NCBI GenBank assembly: GCA_026983795.1
Contig: JALSTI010000146.1
Location: 1-55,411 of the forward strand
From: Melioribacteraceae bacterium
Lineage (GTDB): Bacteria; Bacteroidota; Ignavibacteria; Ignavibacteriales; Melioribacteraceae
Direction of reading: 5' to 3'
DNA: 55,411 nt
Shown here piece by piece: positions 20,274 to 30,331 of the stretch; within the stretch, counting starts at the first letter, position 1, and the number at the start of each line of letters is the position of its first letter. The position numbers were made by a program, and so were the translations under genes. The notes under the pieces were generated by a model. That model was given only the letters and a program-made list of their open reading frames with translations. It was not told the DNA's origin and ran no database searches.

Positions 20274-23200
20274 TAGAACCTGAAATTATATTTTAATCCC
20301 AATTCTCTTACTTTTTCTTGAGTAGCAGTTTCAACAACGGGATCTTTTTGTTCGAGCCGTATAAGAAAATTAGGGTTGATTAAGTATTCGATTTTTATAT
20401 TTGCTTTATTAATTTGGAAGTATTGCGTATTACCGCCAAAACTGTATTTAATATTTTTAATTCTGCCGGAAAATACAACTTCACCGGATTTTTTTAATTG
20501 GATATTACTAATTACATCGCCAACGGCGGAATTGACAAAAGAAGTAAGAGTTGATCCTAATAAAGAATATGCGGCGTTTTCTCCTATTGTGGCAAGTCTG
20601 CTTTGCTCGTTTGGATTTAATTCCTTGTTAAGCGAAAGTTGTCCTAACAAAATAAAAGAGATTGCGTTTGAAGCGTCGTATTGTTTACTGGCAACGTTGT
20701 TTTGAATATTTTCCCTTCCGACGTAAACGGAAAAAATATTTTTATTATTCGACAAATTTTCACCCAGTTTAGAAAGCGGGGTTTGAATTTTTAACTTGAC
20801 GGCAACTTCCTCCGTAGCATTTGTATTATAATTTTTTACTCTTTCACCAATGTAAGTTGCAACAACATCCAAATAAGGATTAGTTAAATCGCTTTCAAAT
20901 CTTATTGATCCGGTTGCATCGAAAGTTTTAAAAAATTCCAATTTTGAACCTTCAAGCAATTGTAATTCGCCTTGTGTTTTAACAATTCCGTCTTTGCTCT
21001 CAAACTTTAATTCGCCTGTAGTCTCCACGGTTAATTTTTGATTTAAGACCGGTGAAAGAATAAACTGAAGTTTTGCATTTTGCGGAATATCAATATCCAC
21101 ATTATAATCGAAATTTAGTTTCTTTATAGTAGACGAATTAGAATTTTTCTTAAATTTCTTTAAGAATTTACGGAATTGAAATTCGCTTTTCAATAGTTTA
21201 GTTGTATCTTCAACAAAGTGATAAATTATTTTTTTATCGGAATAATAATTTGCTTGTTGGGCGCTTGCATATATAATATCCGCTTCTTCAACCTTAATCT
21301 TTCCGGTCAAGTCAAATTTGTCATTATAATATTTTAATTCAAGCGGCTTTAACGTTGAAACGAATAAATCTCCAAAGAGCGTTGGGCTGACCTTTTTAGA
21401 ATAATTACTAAGCAGAGCAATATTACCATCCGTCTTCAAGTTCATTTTATAAAATTTAAAACCGTCAAGCATTAATGTGCCCGTACTAATTAACTTACCT
21501 TGATGAGGCGTATTACCCGAGTTCCGTATTTCCAAATTTAATAATTTAACTTTTTCTCCTTTAAAATCAATAAGGGTATTAACATTATATTTTAAAGCGG
21601 TTTCTCTAACTAAAAAATTACCGTTTTCTAATTTTATAAATCCCTGCCATTCCGGTTTTGAATAAGTACCGTCAAGGGTTAGGTCGGCAATTAACTTTCC
21701 GCTAACGTTTTTTACGAATGGTAAAATATTACCGATAGTTGCTAATTTAAATTTATTTGAAGATAATTGAAAATGGAGCGGCTCGGTTTCAATAAACCTG
21801 TTTGCAACGTTTAACATTCGTAAATCGATAGGAGCGTAACCTGATAATGATAGCGCCGGTTTTAAAAAGTTGCCCGTATCGCTAACAAAGGCTGTATTAA
21901 CGTTCATCAATTTATTTTTGTAAGTGATTTTAGAAATAAGATTTCCGAAATTCACTTCGCCGTAAGAAATATCTTTTATATTTGTATTCAATTCCATTTC
22001 CGGGTTTTCCAAACTTCCGTTAACACTGCCGAAAATATTTATATCGGATTCAAAATATTGATCCTCTAAATTGAAAACATATCTGCTTAACATACTGCCA
22101 GGTAAATTTTGCATTTTAAATTTAAAATTTTGTTCACCGTTATCTTTTAAAATTCCCTCCAAATTAAAATTAGCTTTTCCGCTGGAAAGAGAGAAATTAT
22201 CAACTTTCAGAAAGTCTTTTCCAAAAATCAGAGTAATAAGCGAATCGGAATTCCATTCCGTGTTTTTATAACTTGCCCATAAGTTTTCTATATTAACAAT
22301 TTGGGAATCGGGTCTCATTTCCAAATTTCCTTCCAATTCGGTTTGAAAATCATTGTTAAATGTTGTGCTTAAATTATAAACCAATTTACTTTGGTTAAAA
22401 GTCAGGTCGGCAGCCATATCCTGAAGTTGATTCCCAAAATATAATTTACCGCCATCCAAAGAAAGAGAACCGAACAAATTGCTAAACGTAAAAACTTTAT
22501 TATCCCTGCTAAAATGTAAAGTTGAGTTCAAATCCGAAACATAAATCAGCTGATCTTTATTTTTACTTAAAAAATAGTCAATATTTAAATTAGCCGATAT
22601 CGAAAAATTATTGGAATCATTTACAACCGATCCCTTGCCGGAGCCGTCTATTTCCAACTTTTCACTTTTGGTTAATAAAGAAAGTAGATCGAGATTTTTA
22701 AAAACGAACTGGTAATTAAAAGCAATATTTTCTTTTGCAATATCGCTTAAAACCAAAGTATCTGTAACGGTCGATTTATTTTTGGAAACCAAATTTACCG
22801 GATTCAACTCTCGCATTTTTGCAGAAATTATATCTGAAATAGTATTCCCTTCGTATGTAAGTAATTCTATGGCTTTTTTAAGCGAGAAATCTCCGTTTAT
22901 ACTAAAATCGATTAAATCGCTGAACAAATTAATTTTACGTTTATGATTTTGATAAGCGAGAATTAATTTTAGATCTGAACTTCCGATTGATTGACCGGCA
23001 TAGCTTGAAGAATCCAATTTTATCACAAACTCCGTGTTCATCGAATCGATATTAAGGGATTTTCCCTTTGTATGAAAGTCGAAATTCAAATTGGAAACAT
23101 CCGAAGTATCTTTTGTAAACAGAGCCAAGTTCAAACCTTTTGAACTACCGGTTAAATTATAACTCGGAACGGAGGCGTTCTGTAAGTTTAATTTACCGTT

Positions 23201-24757
23201 GACTTTTGTGGTTGAGTTATTCACAAGAGCGTTTAGATTTAATTCTATAATTTTGGATTTAGCGGTCCCGGAAAATGTCAAGGAATCAATTGAATAACCG
23301 TTGTATTTTGATTTACGCAAATCAAGCTTAACATTAGCAAGCATTTTATGCGGATCGAAACTTTTACCTATAATTTTACCCCTTCCGGTTAATGCGGTTT
23401 TAGTATTAACAATAGGAAACAAATTTAAGTTAGTAGTATTAAAGGTTACATCATATTCCGGTTCGCTAAGGTTCAGGTCTATATAACTGTCCAAATGTAT
23501 ACCGCCGTTATCCACTTTTGAATCCAGTACCGAATGAAATCTTGTAGGTTGCCCTTTGAAGCTCAAATTAAGATTGTGTAATACCAACCCGCTGTAGTCG
23601 GGTATTTTTGTAGTAGGTAAAAGATTCCTAGCATCCTTTTCGCTTATTTCGGAATTAGTTAAATTAACATTGAGGAAAAGTTTTTGAGGAATGTGCAAGT
23701 TTTTAACCGAACCGGAAAGATTTATATGGGTATTGTTATAATCGACAATTAATTTTTTTACATTGAAATTTCCAAATCTGCCGGATGCATTTAATTGTGC
23801 GCCTATTTTTCCTTTTAATATTTGCGTACCTTCCACAAAAGTTGAAAGATCGTCGAAATAAAAACTTTTTGCATCTAAATTTATTTTTAACGGGTAAAAG
23901 TTAAATTCTTTTAGTTTCGGCGCGCCCAGTAAATCCAAACTATCCAATTGTACGCTTAGTCTTACATCCGAACTGTCGGTAACTAATCTTAAATTGTTAA
24001 CCCGGGCGAATTTGTTTGTAATTTTAAAATTGCCGGACAGTTTGTGCAATTTAAAAATATTAAAGTTCGGATATCCGGATAAGTCATTCAATTGAAGTTG
24101 AACGTTATGCTTTTTCAAATCTATAAATAACGAAGCTTTTAAGTAAATGTTTTCAATACTTAGATCGTTAAGATTTACTTTATTATAAAGTTTATGGGAA
24201 TTTATATATTTTTCAGACTTTCTATTGAAATTTATATTTTTCAAAGCTAAATCGTTTACAACTATTGAAAAAGGAAACGGTTTTGATTTTTTGTTATTAT
24301 TTTTTTCTTTTTGTTCAGCCGGTTTTTCTCCTACAATTCTTTGATAATTCCAACCGCCTTGCGAATCTTGGATTAAATTAATTTCGGTGTTTTTGATTTC
24401 AATTTTCCGGATATAAATTTTTCTTAACAGCAAATGCAGCGGACTGGTTTTAATTTCAATTTTTTCGGCGGACAATAAAGTATCGGGACCGGTTACATAA
24501 ACCGTATTTTTCAAGAATAACGAAGTTAATACGGATCCGTCGATTCTTTCAATATATAATTTACCTTTAGTGGAATTATTAACATTCGAAATTATTTCAT
24601 GACGCAGATATTCGCGGAAAGTTTCTGTTTGTGAAAAACCGAAAAAGATAATTATCAGAACAATTAATATTGCAACGGCTGCAATAATTGTATTAAGAAT
24701 TTTCCTGAAAACAGAGCGTTTAAATTTAACTTTTTTATTTTTTTTTTCTTGCTTCAC
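20273..24757 (-). CDS. tamB: TamB-like (DUF490) translocation/assembly module protein
   Basis: 1494 aa, N-terminal TM anchor, long beta-rich AsmA-like region, C-terminal TamB pattern (ATYIGERVKNYNT..VAVKLKIQTPLS...YSLLGSTLTSFVNSAVGDVISNI...LIRLEQKDPV). Confidence 0.88.
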   Translation of the reverse strand: MKQEKKNKKVKFKRSVFRKILNTIIAAVAILIVLIIIFFGFSQTETFREYLRHEIISNVNNSTKGKLYIERIDGSVLTSLFLKNTVYVTGPDTLLSAEKIEIKTSPLHLLLRKIYIRKIEIKNTEINLIQDSQGGWNYQRIVGEKPAEQKEKNNNKKSKPFPFSIVVNDLALKNINFNRKSEKYINSHKLYNKVNLNDLSIENIYLKASLFIDLKKHNVQLQLNDLSGYPNFNIFKLHKLSGNFKITNKFARVNNLRLVTDSSDVRLSVQLDSLDLLGAPKLKEFNFYPLKINLDAKSFYFDDLSTFVEGTQILKGKIGAQLNASGRFGNFNVKKLIVDYNNTHINLSGSVKNLHIPQKLFLNVNLTNSEISEKDARNLLPTTKIPDYSGLVLHNLNLSFKGQPTRFHSVLDSKVDNGGIHLDSYIDLNLSEPEYDVTFNTTNLNLFPIVNTKTALTGRGKIIGKSFDPHKMLANVKLDLRKSKYNGYSIDSLTFSGTAKSKIIELNLNALVNNSTTKVNGKLNLQNASVPSYNLTGSSKGLNLALFTKDTSDVSNLNFDFHTKGKSLNIDSMNTEFVIKLDSSSYAGQSIGSSDLKLILAYQNHKRKINLFSDLIDFSINGDFSLKKAIELLTYEGNTISDIISAKMRELNPVNLVSKNKSTVTDTLVLSDIAKENIAFNYQFVFKNLDLLSLLTKSEKLEIDGSGKGSVVNDSNNFSISANLNIDYFLSKNKDQLIYVSDLNSTLHFSRDNKVFTFSNLFGSLSLDGGKLYFGNQLQDMAADLTFNQSKLVYNLSTTFNNDFQTELEGNLEMRPDSQIVNIENLWASYKNTEWNSDSLITLIFGKDFLKVDNFSLSSGKANFNLEGILKDNGEQNFKFKMQNLPGSMLSRYVFNLEDQYFESDINIFGSVNGSLENPEMELNTNIKDISYGEVNFGNLISKITYKNKLMNVNTAFVSDTGNFLKPALSLSGYAPIDLRMLNVANRFIETEPLHFQLSSNKFKLATIGNILPFVKNVSGKLIADLTLDGTYSKPEWQGFIKLENGNFLVRETALKYNVNTLIDFKGEKVKLLNLEIRNSGNTPHQGKLISTGTLMLDGFKFYKMNLKTDGNIALLSNYSKKVSPTLFGDLFVSTLKPLELKYYNDKFDLTGKIKVEEADIIYASAQQANYYSDKKIIYHFVEDTTKLLKSEFQFRKFLKKFKKNSNSSTIKKLNFDYNVDIDIPQNAKLQFILSPVLNQKLTVETTGELKFESKDGIVKTQGELQLLEGSKLEFFKTFDATGSIRFESDLTNPYLDVVATYIGERVKNYNTNATEEVAVKLKIQTPLSKLGENLSNNKNIFSVYVGRENIQNNVASKQYDASNAISFILLGQLSLNKELNPNEQSRLATIGENAAYSLLGSTLTSFVNSAVGDVISNIQLKKSGEVVFSGRIKNIKYSFGGNTQYFQINKANIKIEYLINPNFLIRLEQKDPVVETATQEKVRELGLKYNFRF

Positions 24758-25240
24758 CTATTCTTTATACTTTTTTAATATTGTTTCAATTATTTTGGAA
24801 GTCGATTGATCGCTAATAAAATCAATGGTTTTTACTTCGCCGCCGTTTTGCTCTACGGTTTTTCTTCCTGCAATTTTGTCTATTTGCCAATCGGAACCTT
24901 TTACCAAATAATCCGGGACCAATTCGTTTATTAAATTTTCCGGAGTTTCCTCGTCGAAAAGGACTACGTAATCGACTGATTTTAGATTGTTTATTATAAA
25001 AGCCCGTTCGGTTTCGGGAATGATTGGTCTTTTTTCACCCTTGATTTTTTTTACGGAAAGATCGCTGTTAATACCAACCACAAGAATATTGCCGAATGCT
25101 TTAGCTTTATTCAAATAATCTACATGTCCGGCGTGTAAAATATCGAAACAACCGTTAGTAAAAACAATTTTTTTCCCGGCTTTCTTCTCCTCGTCAAGTA
25201 TTTTAATCAATACGTTTTTATCAATTATTGCATTTTTCAT
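24758..25240 (-). CDS. rfaE2: D-glycero-beta-D-manno-heptose 1-phosphate adenylyltransferase
   Basis: KIVFTNGCFDILHAGHVDYLNKAKAFGNILVVGINSDLSVKKIKGEKRPI nucleotidyltransferase. Confidence 0.93.
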   Translation of the reverse strand: MKNAIIDKNVLIKILDEEKKAGKKIVFTNGCFDILHAGHVDYLNKAKAFGNILVVGINSDLSVKKIKGEKRPIIPETERAFIINNLKSVDYVVLFDEETPENLINELVPDYLVKGSDWQIDKIAGRKTVEQNGGEVKTIDFISDQSTSKIIETILKKYKE

Positions 25241-26232
25241 AAAACTTTTTCTTTTAAAGTGTTAAAGAGTTCGTTTTGTTCAATAGGAACAATTCCGACC
25301 TTCTCACAAACCAAACCTCCGGCGTAATTAGCCAGGTATGCAGCTTCATAAATATCTGCGCCTGCCGCCAATGCCATTGTTAAAGTAGAAATAACAGTAT
25401 CTCCGGCGCCGGAAACATCGGCTACTTTCCGTGCTTTCGTAGGAATTCTTTTGACGGAATCGTCATTCGAAAAAAGAGCCACGCCCAGTTCGCCAAGGGT
25501 CAGCAATACATATTTGCAGTTGAGATTGGATAGTAATTTTTTACCGGCAACATTTATTTCTTCATCGTTTTTAATTCTGATTCCCAGAATGTCTTCGGTT
25601 TCTTTTTTATTCGGTTTGAAGACCGTAACGTTTTTATATTCCAAAAAATTATCAAATTTCGGATCTACATTTACAATAATCCCGTTTTGGTTTGCCAAAT
25701 CAATTACACGTTTAATTAAATTTTTAGATAAAACCCCTTTGTTATAATCTTGAAGTATTATAGCATCGAATTTATTTATGTTATCGTTAAGTAAGCTGAA
25801 AAATTTATTTTCAATTTCAGTTGAAATTTCGTTTTTTGATTCACGGTCTATTCTAACAACATGTTGGTTATCGGCAATTACTCTTGTTTTTGCGGTTGTG
25901 GGTCTTAAATCGTCAACAATAATACCTTCGCCGCTAATATCTGCTTCGGCAAGAAGGGTTTTAAAAATATTTCCGTCGGTATCATTGCCGATTACGCCGA
26001 TAGGGAAGGGGATTCCGCCGAGTTTAAGAATATTCAGCGCCACATTTGCGGCTCCGCCGAATCTAAAAAATTCATTTTCTATTTCCACAACAGGCACCGG
26101 CGCTTCGGGAGAAATTCTTTTAACGTCGCCCCAAAAGTAACTGTCAAGCATCATATCGCCAATTACCGCAATATGTTTGCCGTTAAAATTATTTTTAATG
26201 CTATCCAATTTTACTTCCGAAATATTTAACAT
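25237..26232 (-). CDS. rfaE1: D-glycero-beta-D-manno-heptose-7-phosphate kinase
   Basis: HIAVIGDMMLDSYFWGDVKRISPEAPVPVVEIENEFFRFGGAANVA...DVSGAGDTVISTLTMALAAGA; start set to the internal Met at 26232 because the track extension overlaps the upstream gene. Confidence 0.93.
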   Translation of the reverse strand: MLNISEVKLDSIKNNFNGKHIAVIGDMMLDSYFWGDVKRISPEAPVPVVEIENEFFRFGGAANVALNILKLGGIPFPIGVIGNDTDGNIFKTLLAEADISGEGIIVDDLRPTTAKTRVIADNQHVVRIDRESKNEISTEIENKFFSLLNDNINKFDAIILQDYNKGVLSKNLIKRVIDLANQNGIIVNVDPKFDNFLEYKNVTVFKPNKKETEDILGIRIKNDEEINVAGKKLLSNLNCKYVLLTLGELGVALFSNDDSVKRIPTKARKVADVSGAGDTVISTLTMALAAGADIYEAAYLANYAGGLVCEKVGIVPIEQNELFNTLKEKVL

Positions 26233-26245
26233 TTTAATCCTTAAG

Positions 26246-27343
26246 TTAATTGTTAAAAGTTGGAATAAGGTTATTGACCAATTTAATTCTGTACACGCCT
26301 GAAATGGTTCCCAGCCAAACATATTTCCCGTCAAAAAAGATTTTATAAATATCGTTAGGAACGTTTTCCAAAACTATTGGTTTTATTTTTAATGTAATTC
26401 TGTTTACAAGAACAATTCCCCTGCCGTCCGCTTCTTTTTTATTTTGATTAAACTCGTAAGTTGATGCCCAAATATAATCACCTGTTCGTTCCAACGAAAA
26501 AATACCGTTTCCCAAAAGACTATTGCTCACGTCGAATTTTATCCATTGGTCTTTTCTGTCATATCTAAAAAGACCTCCCAAATTAAAATTTGGATTTTGC
26601 TGTGTGATGAACTCATCGGTTCCGAACCATAAATATTTTCTTTCGCCTAAAATTGAAGAAACGGAAACTTCGTCGCCTTCCGCGTTAAAATAGTTCATTG
26701 AATTATCGTAAAAAATATATGTCCGGTTTTTATCCATTTTGTGTTTTTTCCAAATTTTATGAACTCCTCCTTCGGTTCCTACCCATAGCAAACTGTCGCC
26801 GTCTACATACAGACTTTTAATATTATTTGTTTTTTCATTTCCGTTAATCCGTAAATCGTAATCTTTGTATTTGTGTTTTTTAATATCGTACTTGGTAAGA
26901 AACTGAAACCTTCCTATCCAAACAACATTTTGATAAGGGTCGAATTTAACGCTTCTTATCCAATTACCCAACTGACCGCCTTTACCGAATTTTCTTCTCG
27001 ACCATCTTTTCCTTTTAATATTAAAAATAAAAAGTCCGTCTGTTGAGCCCGCCCACACATATTTACCGTTTGAGGTTATGCAATAGAAAAAATCTATTTT
27101 TAGTTTTTTATTCTCGGTCGAGTAATTTTTCCATTTGTTGCCGGAAATATTATATTTAAATACACCCCGACCGTTTGTTGCAAACCATATATTTTGTCCG
27201 TCGGAACTTATATCGTTAACGGGCACATTAGGAATAAAATGATCAATTTTTAAATCCGTTGTTTGTGCGCTTAACGAAAAAGTAACCGAAAAAGCAAAAA
27301 TCAAAAAAAGTTTTAGAAATAGTTTATTTTTCAACTTGTTCAC
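26246..27343 (-). CDS. Secreted two-component-regulator-type propeller protein, no output domain
   Basis: Signal peptide (LKLFLIFAFSVTFSLSAQ) and repeats such as DGQNIWFATNGRGVFKYN, NGKYVWAGSTDGLFIFN, LLWVGTEGGVHKI, KYVWLGTISGVYRI. Confidence 0.75.
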   Translation of the reverse strand: MNKLKNKLFLKLFLIFAFSVTFSLSAQTTDLKIDHFIPNVPVNDISSDGQNIWFATNGRGVFKYNISGNKWKNYSTENKKLKIDFFYCITSNGKYVWAGSTDGLFIFNIKRKRWSRRKFGKGGQLGNWIRSVKFDPYQNVVWIGRFQFLTKYDIKKHKYKDYDLRINGNEKTNNIKSLYVDGDSLLWVGTEGGVHKIWKKHKMDKNRTYIFYDNSMNYFNAEGDEVSVSSILGERKYLWFGTDEFITQQNPNFNLGGLFRYDRKDQWIKFDVSNSLLGNGIFSLERTGDYIWASTYEFNQNKKEADGRGIVLVNRITLKIKPIVLENVPNDIYKIFFDGKYVWLGTISGVYRIKLVNNLIPTFNN

Positions 27344-27412
27344 TTTAAAAAAGTATATGGAAAATAAAAATAATTATTAATAATGAGAAGGTAAAATTAA
27401 AGGAATCATCGA

Positions 27413-28141
27413 TTAATTGAACCGGTCAATTTGCCAAACTTCGGAAAACCCTTCTATTAACGAGTCAATTAATTTAGCGTAATCGGTTTTCGAATTTAAG
27501 ATTGTATCCATTTCTATTGTTTTCCGTAAAATATCATTTCGTATTTCCGTTTTTAAGTCGTCTTCTATATTTAAGTAATTAACAATGTTTTGATGATAAG
27601 ATCCGGTTAAAATAGACCCGTGCTGTAAAATACTTTGTTCCATTCTGCGTTGTGCGCTTCCTACAAGTTTTTTCCCTTCAAATTTTATTTCATGTTTTGC
27701 CGTACTGGAAAAGCAAAGCATTCCCGATGGATTTTTATAATTTTCCCGTAAATCCGGATTTAATTTCTCCAACTCTATTACCGAAAAAATTTTGTTGAAT
27801 TTAATAAGTCCTTTTTGCAAAGCCAACGAAATTTTGTTATAAATATTTTCATTAGATAACTTCAATGAATTGGGCAAGACAACAGAATAAGTCAATTCTT
27901 CCGCATGTAAAATCGCTCTGCCGCCGGTCGGTCTTTTTACAACGTCCAAATTATTCTTACCGGCTAAGCGGATATTAATATCATCAAACTTTTGATTAGC
28001 TCCTATCGAAATACAATAAGGTTTCCATTTGTAAAATCTTAAAAAGGCTTCACCGGGTTTGCAATTGCGCGCAAGGTCAATATCCAATTGCATATTAAAT
28101 TTACCCGGATGTTCCTCACATTCAAATAGATGCCATTTCAT
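27413..28141 (-). CDS. Lipoate-protein ligase / octanoyltransferase family (BPL/LPL fold)
   Basis: NCKPGEAFLRFYKWKPYCISIGANQ, VVKRPTGGRAILHAEELTYSVVLP, KKLVGSAQRRMEQSILQHGSIL. Confidence 0.88.
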   Translation of the reverse strand: MKWHLFECEEHPGKFNMQLDIDLARNCKPGEAFLRFYKWKPYCISIGANQKFDDINIRLAGKNNLDVVKRPTGGRAILHAEELTYSVVLPNSLKLSNENIYNKISLALQKGLIKFNKIFSVIELEKLNPDLRENYKNPSGMLCFSSTAKHEIKFEGKKLVGSAQRRMEQSILQHGSILTGSYHQNIVNYLNIEDDLKTEIRNDILRKTIEMDTILNSKTDYAKLIDSLIEGFSEVWQIDRFN

Positions 28142-28914
28142 CCTTTAATAATTCCGCGGCTGCTGTTTCTAACAAACTCTATGATGGATTTTACGTATTT
28201 ATTGTCGGGGAACTGTTTTTCCAATTCCTCTGTAGCTTGGGAAAGGTTAAGTTTAGGACTGTATAAAATTTTATAAGCTTCTTTAATTGTAAAAATTTCC
28301 TGGTTGGAAAATCCGCGCCTTCTTAATCCCAACGTATTTATTCCGTTAAACTTTAACGGTTCTTTAGCGGCCAAAATAAAAGGCGGCACATCGCTTACAA
28401 CCCTGAACCCTCCGCCAACCATCGCATGCTCGCCTATGTTGGAAAACTGGTGAACGGGAGTACCTCCGCCAATAATAACCCATTCGCCCAAATTTGCGTG
28501 GCCGCCCAACTGAACTACGTTTGCAAGAATACAATTATCTCCTACAATACAATCGTGCGCAACATGAGAATACGCCATCAACAAACAGTTTTTGCCAATT
28601 TTAGTTGTTCCGGTAGCCGAAGTTCCACGGTGCAAAGTAACACTTTCCCTAATTATGGTATTGTCTCCAATTTCCAACAGGCTTTTTTCACCTTCGAATT
28701 TTAGGTCTTGAGGTAAATTGGCAACGGAAGCAGATTGAAATATTTTAACATTTTTCCCAATCCGTGCTCCGTTATAAATTGTAACAAAGGGACCTATTTC
28801 GCAATTATCCTCAATAATTACATCATCTTCAATAATTGCGTAAGGTGAAATGACAATATTATTACCTAATTCCGCTTTTGGGCTGACCAAAGCCGTTGGA
28901 TGTATATTATTCAT
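28138..28914 (-). CDS. lpxA: Acyl-[ACP]-UDP-N-acetylglucosamine O-acyltransferase
   Basis: Left-handed beta-helix hexapeptides; MNNIHPTALVSPKAELGNNIVISPYAIIEDDV, RESVTLHRGTSATGTTKIG, LLMAYSHVAHDCIVGD. Start set after the upstream stop. Confidence 0.95.
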   Translation of the reverse strand: MNNIHPTALVSPKAELGNNIVISPYAIIEDDVIIEDNCEIGPFVTIYNGARIGKNVKIFQSASVANLPQDLKFEGEKSLLEIGDNTIIRESVTLHRGTSATGTTKIGKNCLLMAYSHVAHDCIVGDNCILANVVQLGGHANLGEWVIIGGGTPVHQFSNIGEHAMVGGGFRVVSDVPPFILAAKEPLKFNGINTLGLRRRGFSNQEIFTIKEAYKILYSPKLNLSQATEELEKQFPDNKYVKSIIEFVRNSSRGIIKG

Positions 28915-28915
28915 T

Positions 28916-30331
28916 TTATGAATTTTCTTTTTGATTTTCCCTATCGACAATTGCAGCAGTCAAATCTGCTTCTGCAACCAAATTGTTACCTACAAATGCC
29001 TTTGCTCTAATAACCACAACTTTGCTTTTTTTCCTTAACAATTCAGCTTCAATAACCAATTGGTCGCCCGGTACAACGGTCTTTCTGAACTTTGCATTGT
29101 TAATACCCATAAAGAAAACTAATTTAGTACTCGGATCGATATAACTGTTTAACATTAAAATACCGCCGGTTTGCGCCATAGCTTCAATAATTAAAACTCC
29201 CGGCATAATAGGTTGACCCGGGAAATGCCCTTGAAAAAACGGTTCGTTAACAGTTACGGATTTAATTCCGATAACTTTTTTATCCAACTCAAGATGAATT
29301 ATTTTATCTACAAGTAAAAAAGGATATCTGTGCGGGAGAATTTTTTGAATTGCTTGAATATCAAAAACAACGCCCTCTTTTTTAAGATGTTGATATTTTT
29401 TTACCAGTTTTTTCTGTTGATACAATTTTCTTATTTTTTTTGCAAACTCAACGTTTACTTTATGTCCGGGTCTTGCAGCCAGAAGTTGAGCTTTAATTGG
29501 AGCGCCAATTAAAGCCAAATCGCCAATCATATCAAGTAATTTATGCCGTACGGGTTCGTTTTTAAATCTTAAGGATTTTTCGTTTAGTATTCCGTTTTGT
29601 CCGATTGTAACTTCATCCGTGATGTTTAATTTTTCAGTAATTCGTTCTAGTTTTTCTTTTGGCATGTCATGATCGACAATAACGACGGCATTATCCAGAT
29701 TTCCGCCTTTAATAAGACCGGAGTCTATCAGATGCTCGACTTCGCTTAAAAAGCAAAAAGTTCTTGCCGGGGCAAACTCTTTTACAAATTCTTTTTCCAA
29801 ATCGAATAAACCCGTATGTTGACTGCCGAGCGCAGGGTTGTGATAATCTACCATAACGGTAATTCTGTATCCGTCCAACGGAAGGGCAACAATATCAACG
29901 TTTTCTTCTTCGTTGTGATACATTACGGTTTCGTCAATTATTAAATAATCCCGTGGTTCTTTTTGCGTAACGATGCCGGCTTCTTGAATTTTTTCAACGT
30001 AAGGCATTGCACTGCCGTCGCCTACGGGAGGTTCAATTCCGTCAAGTTCTATAATTATATTATCTATTTGCATGCCGTAAATTGCGGCGAGTACATGTTC
30101 AACGGTATAGACTTTTGTATCGCCAATACCGAGTGTGGTTCCGCGCGAAATATCTATTACGTATTCTGCGACGGCAGGAATTTCGGGGTTCCCGCCTAAA
30201 TCAACCCGCACGAATCGTATTCCGTAATTTTCAGGCGCCGGTTTAAATGTCATTGTGCACGAAGTGCCTGTGTGTAATCCTGTGCCGGAAAGCGATACAG
30301 CTTTTCCGATTGTTCTTTGACGTTCAAACAT
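28916..30331 (-). CDS. lpxC-fabZ: Bifunctional LpxC deacetylase / FabZ 3-hydroxyacyl-ACP dehydratase fusion
   Basis: LpxC half (RQRTIGKAVSLSGTGLHTGTSCTMTFKPAPENYGIRFVRVDL, HKLLDMIGDLALIGAPIKAQLLAARPGHKVN) then FabZ half (ILPHRYPFLLVDKI, NEPFFQGHFPGQPIMPGVLIIEAMAQ). Confidence 0.96.
   Translation of the reverse strand: MFERQRTIGKAVSLSGTGLHTGTSCTMTFKPAPENYGIRFVRVDLGGNPEIPAVAEYVIDISRGTTLGIGDTKVYTVEHVLAAIYGMQIDNIIIELDGIEPPVGDGSAMPYVEKIQEAGIVTQKEPRDYLIIDETVMYHNEEENVDIVALPLDGYRITVMVDYHNPALGSQHTGLFDLEKEFVKEFAPARTFCFLSEVEHLIDSGLIKGGNLDNAVVIVDHDMPKEKLERITEKLNITDEVTIGQNGILNEKSLRFKNEPVRHKLLDMIGDLALIGAPIKAQLLAARPGHKVNVEFAKKIRKLYQQKKLVKKYQHLKKEGVVFDIQAIQKILPHRYPFLLVDKIIHLELDKKVIGIKSVTVNEPFFQGHFPGQPIMPGVLIIEAMAQTGGILMLNSYIDPSTKLVFFMGINNAKFRKTVVPGDQLVIEAELLRKKSKVVVIRAKAFVGNNLVAEADLTAAIVDRENQKENS

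Noticed and set aside
25237-26334. Track start of rfaE1 at 26334
   Set aside because: The extra N-terminal 34 residues overlap the upstream propeller gene and are not kinase-like; Met at 26232 is the better start. Similar trimming was applied to rplI, ssb, lpxA, lexA and the WYL-like gene.
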